Part shown: one piece after another, positions 26,197-34,761 of the stretch
How the letters are laid out: each line of letters opens with the position of its first letter
How positions within the stretch are numbered: position 1 is the stretch's first letter
Source: Roseibium salinum
GTDB lineage: Bacteria > Pseudomonadota > Alphaproteobacteria > Rhizobiales > Stappiaceae
DNA: 64,000 nt
Direction: 5' to 3'
Assembly (NCBI RefSeq): GCF_026240905.1
Contig: NZ_JAPEVI010000001.1
Span: forward strand, 470,000-533,999
Made by a program: the position numbers and the translations under genes
Notes under the pieces: model-generated
What the model was told of the DNA's origin: nothing
The model's database searches: none
The model's input: the letters and a program-made list of their open reading frames with translations, nothing else

Positions 26197-27201
26197 ATGT
26201 CGGTACACGGTAGGTGGCTCACGACGGTGGCGTTCGCTTCGGCAATGCTGATGGCAGGAGCCGCGGAGGCGGAGACCCTTCGCTTGTCGACATTGGACAA
26301 GCCGGGTTCGGATGGCGCGAACGCCGCAGAAACTTTTGCAGAACTTGTCAAGGAAAAGACCGACGGACGGATCGAGATCACAGTCTATCCGGCCAGCCAG
26401 CTGGGCGACTGGACCGAGGTTTATAACGGGGTCACCTTCGGCGCTGTCGACTTGGCGATGCAGCCGCTTTCGACTGACAGCGACCGGCGTCTGGCAATCA
26501 CCTGGTTCCCCTACACCTTCACAGATTATGCCTCGGCCAGGGATGCCCTTTCGGCCGACGGATATGTCACCAAGATCGTTGATGGGATCATCGCTGATCA
26601 GGGTCTCAAGCTGCTGGCAACCTATGGCGCCGGCATGGGCGGAGCCGTCTTTGCCAACGAGGTCGACGACCCGACAAATCCGGATGCGAGTCACAACATC
26701 AAGATCCGCGTCTGGCCGGGCGGCACGACCCACCATGCCCTGATGGAGCGATTGGGCTTCAACGTCGCCGTCGTGCCGTGGGCCGAACTCTACACCGGCA
26801 TGCAGACCGGCGTGGTCGACGGCGCCATCGGCGGCACCCCGGAACTGGCCCTCGACAATTTCAAGGATATTGCAAAAACCTGGGTCCAGTACAACGACCA
26901 TTTCGAGGCCAATTACATCTTCATGAACCTGGGCAAGTTCGAGGGTCTCCAGGCTGCCGATCAAGCCGCGCTGGTGGAAGCGGCGCAAGAAATCGCCGAC
27001 AAGCGCTTCGACGAGGTCGCCGCCGCGGATGCCGCCCGTCTGCAGCAGATGAAGGATCTCGGCATCAATGTGATCGAACTGACGCCTGACCAACTTCAGG
27101 CCTTTGCGGCAATCACCCGCAAGGATGTTTGGCCATCAATTTCAGAGGAGATCGGACCGGACATACTCAAGCAGCTTCAGGAAGCGACCGGCAGCAACTA
27201 G
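26197..27201 (+). CDS. dctP: TRAP transporter substrate-binding protein (DctP family)
   Basis: Periplasmic solute receptor of 334 residues. A Sec signal peptide (residues 1-24, ending AGAAEA) is followed by the DctP fold: LRLSTLDKPGSDGANAAETFAELV, IKIRVWPGGTTHHALMERLG with the substrate-anchoring Arg, and WAELYTGMQTGVVDGAIGG. ATG 26197 is chosen because GAGGAG lies ten bases before it; two upstream Met codons fall in the operator region. It is divergent from the MocR gene. A strong terminator follows its stop, which should keep the receptor in excess over the permeases. Confidence 0.9.
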   Translation: MSVHGRWLTTVAFASAMLMAGAAEAETLRLSTLDKPGSDGANAAETFAELVKEKTDGRIEITVYPASQLGDWTEVYNGVTFGAVDLAMQPLSTDSDRRLAITWFPYTFTDYASARDALSADGYVTKIVDGIIADQGLKLLATYGAGMGGAVFANEVDDPTNPDASHNIKIRVWPGGTTHHALMERLGFNVAVVPWAELYTGMQTGVVDGAIGGTPELALDNFKDIAKTWVQYNDHFEANYIFMNLGKFEGLQAADQAALVEAAQEIADKRFDEVAAADAARLQQMKDLGINVIELTPDQLQAFAAITRKDVWPSISEEIGPDILKQLQEATGSN

Positions 27202-27213
27202 CTCCCCTGGATG

Positions 27214-27252
27214 CCCGGAGGCTTGGTGAGTGGCCGCCTCCGGGTCTTTTTT
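27214..27252 (+). terminator. Intrinsic terminator between dctP and dctQ
   Basis: CCCGGAGGC (27214-27222) pairs perfectly with GCCTCCGGG (27236-27244) and is followed by TCTTTTTT. A classic rho-independent terminator starting 13 bp after the dctP stop and inside the operon. Partial read-through would give less DctQM than DctP. Confidence 0.8.
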
Positions 27253-27283
27253 CAAGAAGGACGACACCCTGGGAGGAAACCTG

Positions 27284-27865
27284 GTGACGAAATCGGAGTT
27301 GGATTCGGCGGAGGCCAGCCACAACATCGCGCTCGAGTTGGCACTGCCCTCGGCGGAAAACCTCGCGCACGGCTACCCGCCGCGCAAACCCGGTCCCCTG
27401 GTTCTCATCCAAAGGTTCCTGCTCGGCATCTGCTGCCTGTCGGTCACCGCGCTGATCTTCATCCAGGTCTTCACCCGCTATGTGCTTCACACTTCCATCT
27501 TCGGCATTGAGGATTTGGCGAGCTTCGTCGCGGTCTGGCTATATTTTCTCGGTGGCTCACTCGGTGCATGGGAGCGCGGACACATATCCGCGAGCCTCGT
27601 CGACCTGATCGTCACGTCCCCTCAGCGCCGTCTCTGGATCAACGCGGCAGCTGCCTTTATCACGACGGCACTGTGCGCGTGGATGACCAAGTGGGCCTTC
27701 GACTATTTCATGTTCACGCTGACGCGCCACAAGATGTCGCTCGAACTCGGCCTCCCCATGGCCTATGTCACCGTCGTCATGCCGCTCTGTCTTGCGCTGA
27801 TGACCTTCTATTTCCTGGTTGAAGCCCTGGACCTGACCGCCATGGCGCGGAGGGCTACAAAATGA
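27284..27865 (+). CDS. dctQ: TRAP transporter small permease (DctQ)
   Basis: Four-helix small membrane subunit. GTG 27284 is preferred because GGGAGGA lies seven bases upstream; an upstream GTG at 27230 has no such site and falls within the terminator hairpin. With this start the protein has 193 residues. Hydrophobic segments lie at about 46-65, 78-100, 120-137 and 160-180, with the family stretch FTRYVLHTSIFGIEDLASF. It overlaps dctM by four bases (ATGA). Sodium-driven import together with DctM and DctP. Confidence 0.88.
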   Translation: MTKSELDSAEASHNIALELALPSAENLAHGYPPRKPGPLVLIQRFLLGICCLSVTALIFIQVFTRYVLHTSIFGIEDLASFVAVWLYFLGGSLGAWERGHISASLVDLIVTSPQRRLWINAAAAFITTALCAWMTKWAFDYFMFTLTRHKMSLELGLPMAYVTVVMPLCLALMTFYFLVEALDLTAMARRATK

Positions 27866-29166
27866 GCCTGGTTATCGTATTCGACGCCATTCTTCTGACA
27901 GCCCTGCTGATTGTCGGCGTACCCGTGCCGCTTTGCTTCGCGGCCGCATGTCTGTTTCTCTTTGCACTCGGTGACATCGGCAGTGCCTCCTTCCTGATTG
28001 GTGCCGGGTTCAGCAAGATTTCTTCCATCATCATCGTCGCCATCCCGCTCTATATCCTTGCCGGCGGCCTGATGAGTCATGGAGGGATTGCTGGACGCCT
28101 GATCGACGTCGCCGATGCGGCGCTTGGTCGGACAAAGGGTGGCCTCGGCCTGGTCGTGATCTTTACAACAGCAGTCTTCGGCGCCATTTCCGGCATGGCT
28201 TCTTCTGCGGTCGCCGCCATAGGCACGATCATGATCCCCAAGATGGTTGACCGGGGCTACGACCGTGCCTATGCCGCAACCCTTGTGTCCGCCTCCTCCG
28301 TGCTGGCACTGCTCATCCCGCCCTCGGCATCCATGATCCTGTTCGGCTGGGTGACCGGCACCTCGATCACCGCCTGCTTCCTGGCACCGGTGCTGCCGGG
28401 CATCCTCCTGATCGGTCTGTTCGGCTTCTGGAACCGGTTCTATGCCGCCCGAATGGAAGTCACTGTTGCCGCTCCGGCCAAGTTCACGGCAATTGCTTCC
28501 GACATCCTGGCAAAGACCCGCCGCGCGAGCCTTGCCCTGTTGATGCCGGTCCTCATCCTGGGCTTCATTTATGGCGGCATCACCACACCAACGGAAGCCG
28601 CCGCAATAGCGGTTGTCTATGCGGTGCCCGTCAGCCTTGTCATCTACAGGGATTTGACGCTGAAGGAATTCTGGGAAGTTGTGTGGCGCAGCGGTCAGAC
28701 TGCCGGCGTCCTGCTGATCCTGGTCTTCTTCGCTGCCATGCTGTCGCGTCTCTTTACGCTGGAAAACGTGCCCCAGCACATCCTCGAGGGTTTCATGAGT
28801 GTGACCCAGCATCCGATTGGCCTGCTTCTGATGGCCAACGTCTTCCTGGTTCTGATCGGAATGTTCATGGAGGATGTCAGCGGCATCCTGCTGGCCGCAC
28901 CCATGCTTATGCCGGTCATGCAGCAGGCGGGCGTCGACCCGGTTCAGTTCGCCGCCATCGTGGCGGTCAATCTCGGAATGGGCCTGATCACGCCGCCGAC
29001 CGCGCCGATCCTCTATTTCGGGGCGCTTATCGGCAAGACCCAACTCGGGTCGATGCTCAAGCCGACTCTGGTGTTCATCCTCTTTGCCTACCTGCCGGTC
29101 GTGCTGCTGACGACCTTTGTGCCCAGCCTATCCCTCGCTCTGCCCCGATTTTTCCTCGGCGGCTAG
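27862..29166 (+). CDS. dctM: TRAP transporter large permease (DctM)
   Basis: Twelve-helix permease of 434 residues carrying substrate translocation. Motifs of the DctM family are present: SSAVAAIGTIMIPKM, LIPPSASMILFGW and NLGMGLITPPTAPILYFG. Translation is coupled to dctQ through the ATGA overlap. RidA follows 27 bp after the stop, probably on the same transcript. No unusual features. Confidence 0.93.
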   Translation: MSLVIVFDAILLTALLIVGVPVPLCFAAACLFLFALGDIGSASFLIGAGFSKISSIIIVAIPLYILAGGLMSHGGIAGRLIDVADAALGRTKGGLGLVVIFTTAVFGAISGMASSAVAAIGTIMIPKMVDRGYDRAYAATLVSASSVLALLIPPSASMILFGWVTGTSITACFLAPVLPGILLIGLFGFWNRFYAARMEVTVAAPAKFTAIASDILAKTRRASLALLMPVLILGFIYGGITTPTEAAAIAVVYAVPVSLVIYRDLTLKEFWEVVWRSGQTAGVLLILVFFAAMLSRLFTLENVPQHILEGFMSVTQHPIGLLLMANVFLVLIGMFMEDVSGILLAAPMLMPVMQQAGVDPVQFAAIVAVNLGMGLITPPTAPILYFGALIGKTQLGSMLKPTLVFILFAYLPVVLLTTFVPSLSLALPRFFLGG

Positions 29167-29193
29167 CCATTTCCTCATGACAAGGATTTCACC

Positions 29194-29577
29194 ATGACCC
29201 GAATTGAGCGTTTTCCGAATTCAGGCACATTCGTTGAAAATGGTCCGCCCTACTCAAAGGCGGTCCGGGCTGGGGATCTGGTGTTTGTTTCAGGTCAGGT
29301 TGCCGTAGACGATGGCGGCAAGCCAGTCGGTGGCGGGATCGTTCCGGAAACCCGTCAGACCATCGAAAACCTGCGTAACGTGCTGCAGGAACTGGGGCTT
29401 GACCTGAAGGACGTGGTCAAGACCATGGTCTGGCTCACCGACGTCGACGATTTCGACCTCTTCAACAGCACCTACGTTGCCTATTTCGGAGAGGCACTGC
29501 CGGCGCGAGCCTGCGTACACGCCGACTTGATGGGCCCTTTTCGGGTGGAGATCGAGGCGATCGCTCGCGTTTTGTAA
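29194..29577 (+). CDS. ridA: RidA/YjgF enamine-imine deaminase
   Basis: 127-residue RidA protein. It hydrolyses 2-aminoacrylate or other imines to keto acids and ammonia. Catalytic Arg105 (in LPARACVHADL) is present, along with the family blocks FVSGQVAVD and MVWLTDVDDF. The gene is 27 bp after dctM. Since the DadA-like flavoenzyme nearby makes imines, the pairing is functionally sensible. The 163 bp after its stop, up to the TetR gene, hold no gene or clear terminator. Confidence 0.92.
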   Translation: MTRIERFPNSGTFVENGPPYSKAVRAGDLVFVSGQVAVDDGGKPVGGGIVPETRQTIENLRNVLQELGLDLKDVVKTMVWLTDVDDFDLFNSTYVAYFGEALPARACVHADLMGPFRVEIEAIARVL

Positions 29578-29740
29578 CAATGCAGGCAGGACTTCCGACA
29601 AGTCGCAGCGGGATCGCAATCGCTGTGGCAGTCTTGGAAGCTCACGAGCATCCTACAGCGCAATACCCCTACAAGATGGCCAACCAACCACCGACGATGA
29701 CCGCATTACTCCCGACGAGGGCACTCCTGCAGCAGACCTC

Positions 29741-30304
29741 CTAGCCGGCAGGGACCCGGCTGATGCCGGTATCGATCCACGCACGTGTCTGTTCCAGGAC
29801 CTCATCTGAAAGCTCTGGATCATCGATTGCCCGCGCGAGGACTACTGCCCCCACCATTGCTGCCCAGCTTCCGATCGCCGCGCGGCGTCTGTCTTCCGGA
29901 TCCAACTCCGGGAGCGCATTGCAGATACCGTCGATCTGCGATCGAAGGCCTTCGGTCATGGCCGAGCGGGCGGCCGGGGTCTGATGGCGGAGGGCAGCAG
30001 CAAGGCCCGCGGTCGGGCAACCACCGGCGGCGTTGTCGCGATGACGAGGCGAAAGATAGGCGTCCGCATACGCGCGAAGATCGCCGCCTCCGCCTGTGTC
30101 CGCGGCGAGGACGTGGGCAAGGCTCTGCGCGATCAGATCGTCCTTCGAGTTGAAGTGACCATAGAAGCCGCCGTGGGTCAGCCCGGCGGCTTTCATCACT
30201 TCCGCCACGCTGACCGCGTCGAACCCCTTGTCGCGAAACAGCCGGCTGGCAACTTCCAGAATCCGGCGACGGTTTTCCGCCATCTGTTCTCGACTGACCT
30301 TCAT
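29741..30304 (-). CDS. TetR/AcrR-family repressor
   Basis: 187 residues. The N-terminal TetR helix-turn-helix reads RRRILEVASRLFRDKGFDAVSVAEVM, then GLTHGGFYGHFNSKDDL (residues about 12-56), and a divergent helical ligand domain follows with the GGCPTAGLAAAL stretch typical of the LmrA/YxaF subgroup. ATG 30304 is chosen because GGAGAAG lies upstream and the HTH then begins at the usual distance; three earlier in-frame starts exist. Divergent from the SDR gene, with tandem dyads between, so it probably represses itself and the reductase genes. Reactive carbonyls or quinones are likely inducers by analogy. Confidence 0.85.
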   Translation of the reverse strand: MKVSREQMAENRRRILEVASRLFRDKGFDAVSVAEVMKAAGLTHGGFYGHFNSKDDLIAQSLAHVLAADTGGGGDLRAYADAYLSPRHRDNAAGGCPTAGLAAALRHQTPAARSAMTEGLRSQIDGICNALPELDPEDRRRAAIGSWAAMVGAVVLARAIDDPELSDEVLEQTRAWIDTGISRVPAG

Positions 30305-30338
30305 TTCAAACTTCTCCACCGGTCCCATTGACATTTAC

Positions 30339-30380
30339 ATGATGGTCATCATATTTAGCATCAATCATGATGACTATCAT
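30339..30380. promoter_or_regulatory. Tandem TetR operator candidates
   Basis: ATGATG-GT-CATCAT (30339-30352) and ATGATGACTATCAT (30367-30380) are matching 14-base dyads exactly 28 bp apart, in the 110 bp between the divergent TetR and SDR genes. The two copies agree at ten or more positions. Cooperative binding of two dimers is inferred. Confidence 0.55.
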
Positions 30381-30414
30381 GAATATAGGTTCAATCAGAA
30401 AAGAGAGCAATCCC

Positions 30415-31203
30415 ATGGCCAACATTCCGTCAGTCCTTATCACCGGCGCCTCCACCGGCATCGGAGCCACTTATGCCGAGCGCTTCGCGCGCCGAGGGCA
30501 CGATCTCGTGCTGGTTGCCCGTGACAAGGCGCTAATGGAGTCCTTGGCGGCTCGCTTGCGTCAGGAGAACGGCGTGGCGATCGACATTGTCCGGGCCGAT
30601 CTTACGCAGCCTGCCGATCTTACGACGGTAGAGACGAGGCTGCGTGATGACGCCCGTATCGGCGTCCTTGTCAACAATGCCGGCACGGCCATTGGCGGAA
30701 GTTTCATTGAGCAGAGCACCGATGACGTCGCGCGCCTGGTTGCGCTCAATACGACCGCACTGTTGCGGCTTGCCAGCGCCATCGCCCCGCGACTTGCAAA
30801 GGCCGGAGAAGGCGCGATCGTCAACATCGGCTCCGTGGTCGGCCTGGCGCCCGAGTTCGGCATGACGGTCTACGGCGCGACCAAGGCCTTCGTGCTGTTT
30901 CTGTCGCAGGGGCTCAGCCTCGAGCTTGCGCCGAAGGGCGTCTACGTCCAGGCCGTGCTTCCCGCCACGACGCGAACCCAGATCTGGGAACACGTCGGTG
31001 CCGACGTCAACACGCTGACCAACGTGATGGAGGTGGGCGATCTCGTTGACGCAGCGCTGGTCGGCTTCGACCGCCGTGAACCGGTGACTATTCCGCCGCT
31101 ACCCGACGCCGGTCAGTGGGACGCGCTTGAGGCCGCACGCCAGGCCATGCTTCCGAACTATGGCAACGCAAATCCCGCCGAGCGATACCGCGCGGTCGCC
31201 TGA
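30415..31203 (+). CDS. Short-chain dehydrogenase/reductase
   Basis: 262-residue classical SDR using NAD(P)H. The cofactor loop TGASTGIG is at 10-17, NNAG at 87-90, and the catalytic set is Ser140, Tyr153 and Lys157 (YGATK). ATG 30415 has AAGAGAG upstream and begins the family N-terminus MANIPSVLITGAS; the earlier in-frame ATG at 30367 lies inside an operator. First of three reductase genes on this strand under the TetR protein. The substrate is unknown. Confidence 0.9.
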   Translation: MANIPSVLITGASTGIGATYAERFARRGHDLVLVARDKALMESLAARLRQENGVAIDIVRADLTQPADLTTVETRLRDDARIGVLVNNAGTAIGGSFIEQSTDDVARLVALNTTALLRLASAIAPRLAKAGEGAIVNIGSVVGLAPEFGMTVYGATKAFVLFLSQGLSLELAPKGVYVQAVLPATTRTQIWEHVGADVNTLTNVMEVGDLVDAALVGFDRREPVTIPPLPDAGQWDALEAARQAMLPNYGNANPAERYRAVA

Positions 31204-31264
31204 GCATCAACGAAACCAATTCGATAAACATTCCCGCTGCGGCGGAGACAGACAAGAGTGAGTC

Positions 31265-32359
31265 ATGACCAACAAGACGCTTTTTGAGCCCTATACCCTC
31301 GGCTCGCTGACCCTCTCCAATCGTATCGTGATGGCGCCGCTGACGCGAAATCGCGCTGGCCCTGGCTTGGTCCCAGGCGATCTCGCTGCGGAATATTACA
31401 GCCAGCGTGCCTCGGCTGGGTTGATCATCTCCGAAGCCACGCAGATCTCGCAGCAGGGACAGGGCTACCAGGACACGCCCGGCATCTACTCCCAGGCTCA
31501 GATCGAGGGCTGGCGCAAGGTCACCAACGCCGTGCATGCCAAGGGCGGGCGGATTTTCATGCAGCTCTGGCATGTCGGCCGCGTCTCACACGTCGACCTG
31601 CAGGAGAACGGTGCAGCGCCCGTCGCACCCTCAGCGATCCAGGCCGAAACCAAAACCTTCATCAATAATGCCTTTGTAGATGTTTCGGAACCCCGCGCTC
31701 TTGAACTAGAAGAACTGCCGGGCATCGTGGACGACTTCCGCAAGGCAGCCGCAAACGCCGTCGCGGCGGGAATCGACGGCGTGGAGGTCCACGGTGCCAA
31801 CGGCTATCTGCTCGACCAGTTTGCCAAGGACGGCGCCAACGTCCGGACGGATGCATATGGCGGATCGATCGAGAACCGGGCGCGGCTGATGCTGGAGGTT
31901 ACGGCTGCGGTGGTCAAGGAGGTCGGCGCCGAACGCACTGGAATCCGGATCTCGCCCGTATCGCCCGCGAACGGCGTTTCGAGCAGCGACGCTCAGGCGC
32001 AGTTCGACTACATCGTCGATCAACTCGATGCCCTGGGCATCGCCTACATTCACGTCGTCGAGGGCGCCACGGGCGGACCGCGCGATGTCACGCCATTCGA
32101 CTTCGGCTCTCTCCGCCGCCGCTTCGCCAACACCTATATTGCCAACAATGGCTACGATCTTGACCTTGCGACGTCGCGTCTCGCCGAAGGCAAGTCGGAC
32201 CTCTTCGCTTTCGGCCGGCCGTTCATCGCCAATCCCGACCTGGTGGAGCGACTGCAAACCGGCGCCCCGCTGACGCAGATCGATCCTGCCACGCTCTATG
32301 GCGGCGGTGCCGCGGGCTATACGGATTATCCCGCTATCGCGGCCGCAGACCGCAACTGA
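31265..32359 (+). CDS. Old Yellow Enzyme-type ene-reductase (NemA/alkene reductase)
   Basis: 364-residue FMN TIM barrel that reduces activated C=C bonds, nitro groups or quinones. The FMN contact MAPLTRNRA is near 23-31, the substrate-anchoring pair His176/Asn179 lies in VHGANGY with Tyr181 as proton donor, and FAFGRPFIANPDL binds the FMN phosphate. It follows the SDR by 61 bp. The operon looks like a TetR-controlled electrophile or quinone detoxification unit. Confidence 0.9.
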   Translation: MTNKTLFEPYTLGSLTLSNRIVMAPLTRNRAGPGLVPGDLAAEYYSQRASAGLIISEATQISQQGQGYQDTPGIYSQAQIEGWRKVTNAVHAKGGRIFMQLWHVGRVSHVDLQENGAAPVAPSAIQAETKTFINNAFVDVSEPRALELEELPGIVDDFRKAAANAVAAGIDGVEVHGANGYLLDQFAKDGANVRTDAYGGSIENRARLMLEVTAAVVKEVGAERTGIRISPVSPANGVSSSDAQAQFDYIVDQLDALGIAYIHVVEGATGGPRDVTPFDFGSLRRRFANTYIANNGYDLDLATSRLAEGKSDLFAFGRPFIANPDLVERLQTGAPLTQIDPATLYGGGAAGYTDYPAIAAADRN

Positions 32360-32466
32360 TCCCTTCGGTGCCGTGCTCAGGCGCGGCCCTACCCTTATCT
32401 GCTGTCTGCAATAGTGGCTCTCTGATCGGATGCGGGCTTTAGCGGAAAACTGGAGACCAGATCATC

Positions 32467-33468
32467 ATGAAGGCGTTCATCGTCGATAAGTACAAGAAGA
32501 ACAGCGCGCTACGTCTCGGTGACATGCCGGAACCGGCGGTGCGGGAAGACGATGTTCTGGTCGAGATCCACGCGGCCGGGCTCAATCCTCTGGATTGCAA
32601 GATCCATGACGGAGAGTTCAAGCCCATCTTGCCCTATCGCCCGCCTTTCATCCTGGGACACGATGTGGCCGGCACAGTGGTTCGGGTCGGATCGAAGGTC
32701 CGTCGTTTCTCGGTGGGTGACGAGGTTTATGCCCGGCCGCGCGATGGCCGCATCGGGACGTTCGCGGAATTGATTGCCATGAATGAGGTCGACGTGGCGC
32801 TCAAGCCGAAGAACCTCACAATGGAGGAAGCGGCTTCCATTCCTCTAGTGGGGCTGACAGCCTGGCAGGCACTGGTCGAGCGTGCCGACCTTGCTAAAGG
32901 GCAGAAGGTGCTCATACACGCGGGTTCGGGCGGCGTGGGCACTCTCGCCATCCAACTTGCCAGGCATCTCGGCGCGACTGTCGCAACGACGACGAGCACG
33001 GCGAATGTTGAGCTGGTAAGGAGCCTCGGCGCCGATATCGTGATCGACTACAAGAAGCAGGATTTCGAGAAGGTCCTGTCCGGCTATGATGTGGTGTTGA
33101 ACAGCCTGGGCGGCGATACGCTCAAGAAATCCCTGAGAGTGCTGAAGCCCGGCGGCAAGCTGATTTCGATTTCCGGTCCGCCGGACCTTGATTTCGCCAG
33201 AGAACAGGAATTGAGCTGGTTCCTGCATCAGGCCTTGCGCCTGTTGAGCTTCAGCATCCGAAGGAAGGCCAAACACCGGCGTGTCAGCTATTCGTTCCTG
33301 TTCATGCGGGCGGATGGCGCGCAGTTAGGCCAGATCACATCGCTGATCGAAGCCGGGATCATTCGCCCCGTGATCGATCGGACCTTCCCTTTCGAAGCGA
33401 CCAACGAAGCCATGGCTTACATCGCTACTGGACGGTCAAAGGGCAAAACCGTCATCAAGATCCAGTAG
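32467..33468 (+). CDS. NADP-dependent zinc-free alcohol dehydrogenase (quinone oxidoreductase family)
   Basis: 333-residue MDR protein. The N-terminal GroES-like domain (FILGHDVAGTVVRVG) lacks the zinc-binding cysteines, and the NADPH loop is AGSGGVGTLAIQLARHLGA near 157-175. This places it with quinone oxidoreductases and enoyl reductases. It follows the ene-reductase by 107 bp. It probably works on quinones or enones with its neighbours, which is an inference from context. Confidence 0.88.
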   Translation: MKAFIVDKYKKNSALRLGDMPEPAVREDDVLVEIHAAGLNPLDCKIHDGEFKPILPYRPPFILGHDVAGTVVRVGSKVRRFSVGDEVYARPRDGRIGTFAELIAMNEVDVALKPKNLTMEEAASIPLVGLTAWQALVERADLAKGQKVLIHAGSGGVGTLAIQLARHLGATVATTTSTANVELVRSLGADIVIDYKKQDFEKVLSGYDVVLNSLGGDTLKKSLRVLKPGGKLISISGPPDLDFAREQELSWFLHQALRLLSFSIRRKAKHRRVSYSFLFMRADGAQLGQITSLIEAGIIRPVIDRTFPFEATNEAMAYIATGRSKGKTVIKIQ

Positions 33469-33482
33469 GTAAGACGAAGTGC

Positions 33483-33608
33483 ATGACCAGGTCTCCTCCA
33501 CCGCAAACCAGCAGCATAATCACGTGGAAAGACGCGCCGACTAGGAGCGTCGATGTTGCAGGCACGAGTTTCGTCTACCGGCAGCTTGGCCCCACTTCCG
33601 GTGTCATC
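33483..33608 (+). pseudogene. N-terminal remnant of an alpha/beta hydrolase
   Basis: Only about 40 residues resemble a hydrolase N-terminus: APTRSVDVAGTSFVYRQLGPTSGV, a pattern usually followed by VVFL and the oxyanion loop. Here the frame continues with unrelated residues and ends at 33725 without a nucleophile elbow. The remainder of the gene has been lost. Bases 33609-33721 hold nothing recognisable. Moderate to low confidence because the match is short. Confidence 0.4.
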
Positions 33609-33721
33609 GGCGTGGGATTTGGTCACCGATTGGCACTGCAAGCTATTGAAATTCTTACGTCTGGCGGGGCAGCTTGCGGCCCCCGATGCATCAACGGGCC
33701 GGCGGGGATGGCAAGCCGATG

Positions 33722-34134
33722 CTAATGCCTCTGCTCGAAGGGAATAAAGCGCCTATCTTCGTACACCTGAAGATGATCCGAGTGAACAGGGTGTGCCAGT
33801 TCCCGCGCCTTCATATAGACAAGAGCGAGACACGCGGATCCGCCTTCGGCGGGCTCGACTTCGATCGACAGGCGAAAATTGCCAGGCTCGCCTACCGATT
33901 CAATCCGTTCAAGGTTTTCAATTGTTATGTCGTTCGTCTCGTACAGCTCACCGACGACCTGGTACCCGATCCCAGGTTCGTTGAGCATCATCGGTGCAAA
34001 CCACGGTCCGGCAACGAGGAGGGGATAACGCTCTCGGGTCCGGTATTGTCCCAGAAGCTTCGCCTCCGACAGTCCCCGCTCGTGAAGCGGGAAGCCCCTT
34101 TTAATGTCCCGAAGACGAATACCTTTCGAACCAT
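33722..34134 (-). pseudogene. Gamma-glutamylcyclotransferase-like (AIG2/GGCT), single-base frameshift
   Basis: Small GGCT-fold protein, which acts on gamma-glutamyl compounds. The start MVRKVFVFGTLK (the substrate-loop YGTL-type motif) is in one frame and RGFPLHERGL through the conserved MKARELAHPVHS and DRRFIPFEQ in another. The switch falls at CCCCTTTT, 34095-34102; restoring one base gives exactly 138 codons and VFGTLKRGFPLHERG. AAGGAG precedes ATG 34134. The catalytic Glu region (RIESVGEPG) is present. A sequence error or a recent mutation; the reading frame is otherwise intact. Confidence 0.7.
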
Positions 34135-34182
34135 AGGTGCTGGCTCCTTGCGGATGCGCCGAAGGCGTCATTCTCTCGATGA

Positions 34183-34434
34183 TTCAACGGCAGGAAGATC
34201 AACCAACCAATAGCCGCATCGTTAGTTCGAACTGCGAAGGGTCTGGCCAACAACATCTCCAAGGCTGCAAAAGAACGTATTCGGACAGCTGTTTGCCAAT
34301 CACTGGCCGATCAGTGGAAACTGGCGAACCAGGCCGCGCTGAACAGTTACAATTCCTATGTTGCAGGGGCCCCTCCCCCGGTTCACAAAAGATCACATGC
34401 CGAAGACGCTTGGAAAGCATCACAGAACAAATGA
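34183..34434 (+). pseudogene. CcdA-like antitoxin remnant without start codon
   Basis: An 83-codon frame lacking any usual start reads RKINQPIAASLVRTAKGL, then NISKAAKERIRTAV, QWKLANQAALNSYNSYV. The order matches the CcdA antitoxin family: a ribbon strand, helix, then the conserved W-x-x-x-N and YN stretch. The usual C-terminal GLPLxxYR is replaced by GAPPPVHKRSH. ATG 34179-34181 precedes the frame by one extra base (A34182), so a one-base indel may have removed the start. No CcdB toxin follows; the next gene is a convergent ParE-like toxin. Not found by ordinary gene calling. Confidence 0.45.
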
Positions 34435-34435
34435 A

Positions 34436-34753
34436 TTACTCAACATCCTTGGGAAATCGCGCCGCGACGTTCATGCGATGTGCATAAAGGGCGTCGCGAA
34501 CGATCGTATCCTCGCCCTCAAGCCGGAAAAATATAGAAACGGGAAAATCCTTTACGCCCCATTTGCGGAATTCTTTGCCTTCCAGCCGCGTATAGACCGC
34601 GCAGGCCACGGGCTTTATGGCAATAAAGCGAATGCTTTCCTCGATCTGATCGACAAATTTCAGGGCAATGTCCGATCCGGCACGGAGGCGATAGCTGGAC
34701 GTGAATTCAATGAGCTGACGCTTGAAAAGTGCGCTGCGTATAATCCTGGACAA
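34436..34753 (-). CDS. ParE/RelE-superfamily toxin (second module)
   Basis: 105-residue toxin-like protein with the ParE/RelE layout: SRIIRSALFKRQLIEFTSSY in the first helix-strand, a DQIEESIRFIAIKPVA helix and the strand GVKDFPVSIFFRLEGEDTIVRDALYAHRM. It follows the ribbon-helix-helix gene by eight bases. The region is AT-richer than the surrounding genome, as is usual for mobile toxin-antitoxin modules. It is unrelated by sequence order to the module at 16870. Confidence 0.8.
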   Translation of the reverse strand: MSRIIRSALFKRQLIEFTSSYRLRAGSDIALKFVDQIEESIRFIAIKPVACAVYTRLEGKEFRKWGVKDFPVSIFFRLEGEDTIVRDALYAHRMNVAARFPKDVE

Positions 34754-34761
34754 AAGCGCCC

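Noticed and set aside
27808..29043. A 411-codon open frame antisense to dctM
   Set aside because: Composition (many Asp, His, Gln, Arg) is that of a shadow frame; dctM on the other strand is complete and recognised.
33609..33721. Continuation of the alpha/beta hydrolase in other frames
   Set aside because: No nucleophile elbow or family motif in any frame; only the first 40 residues match.
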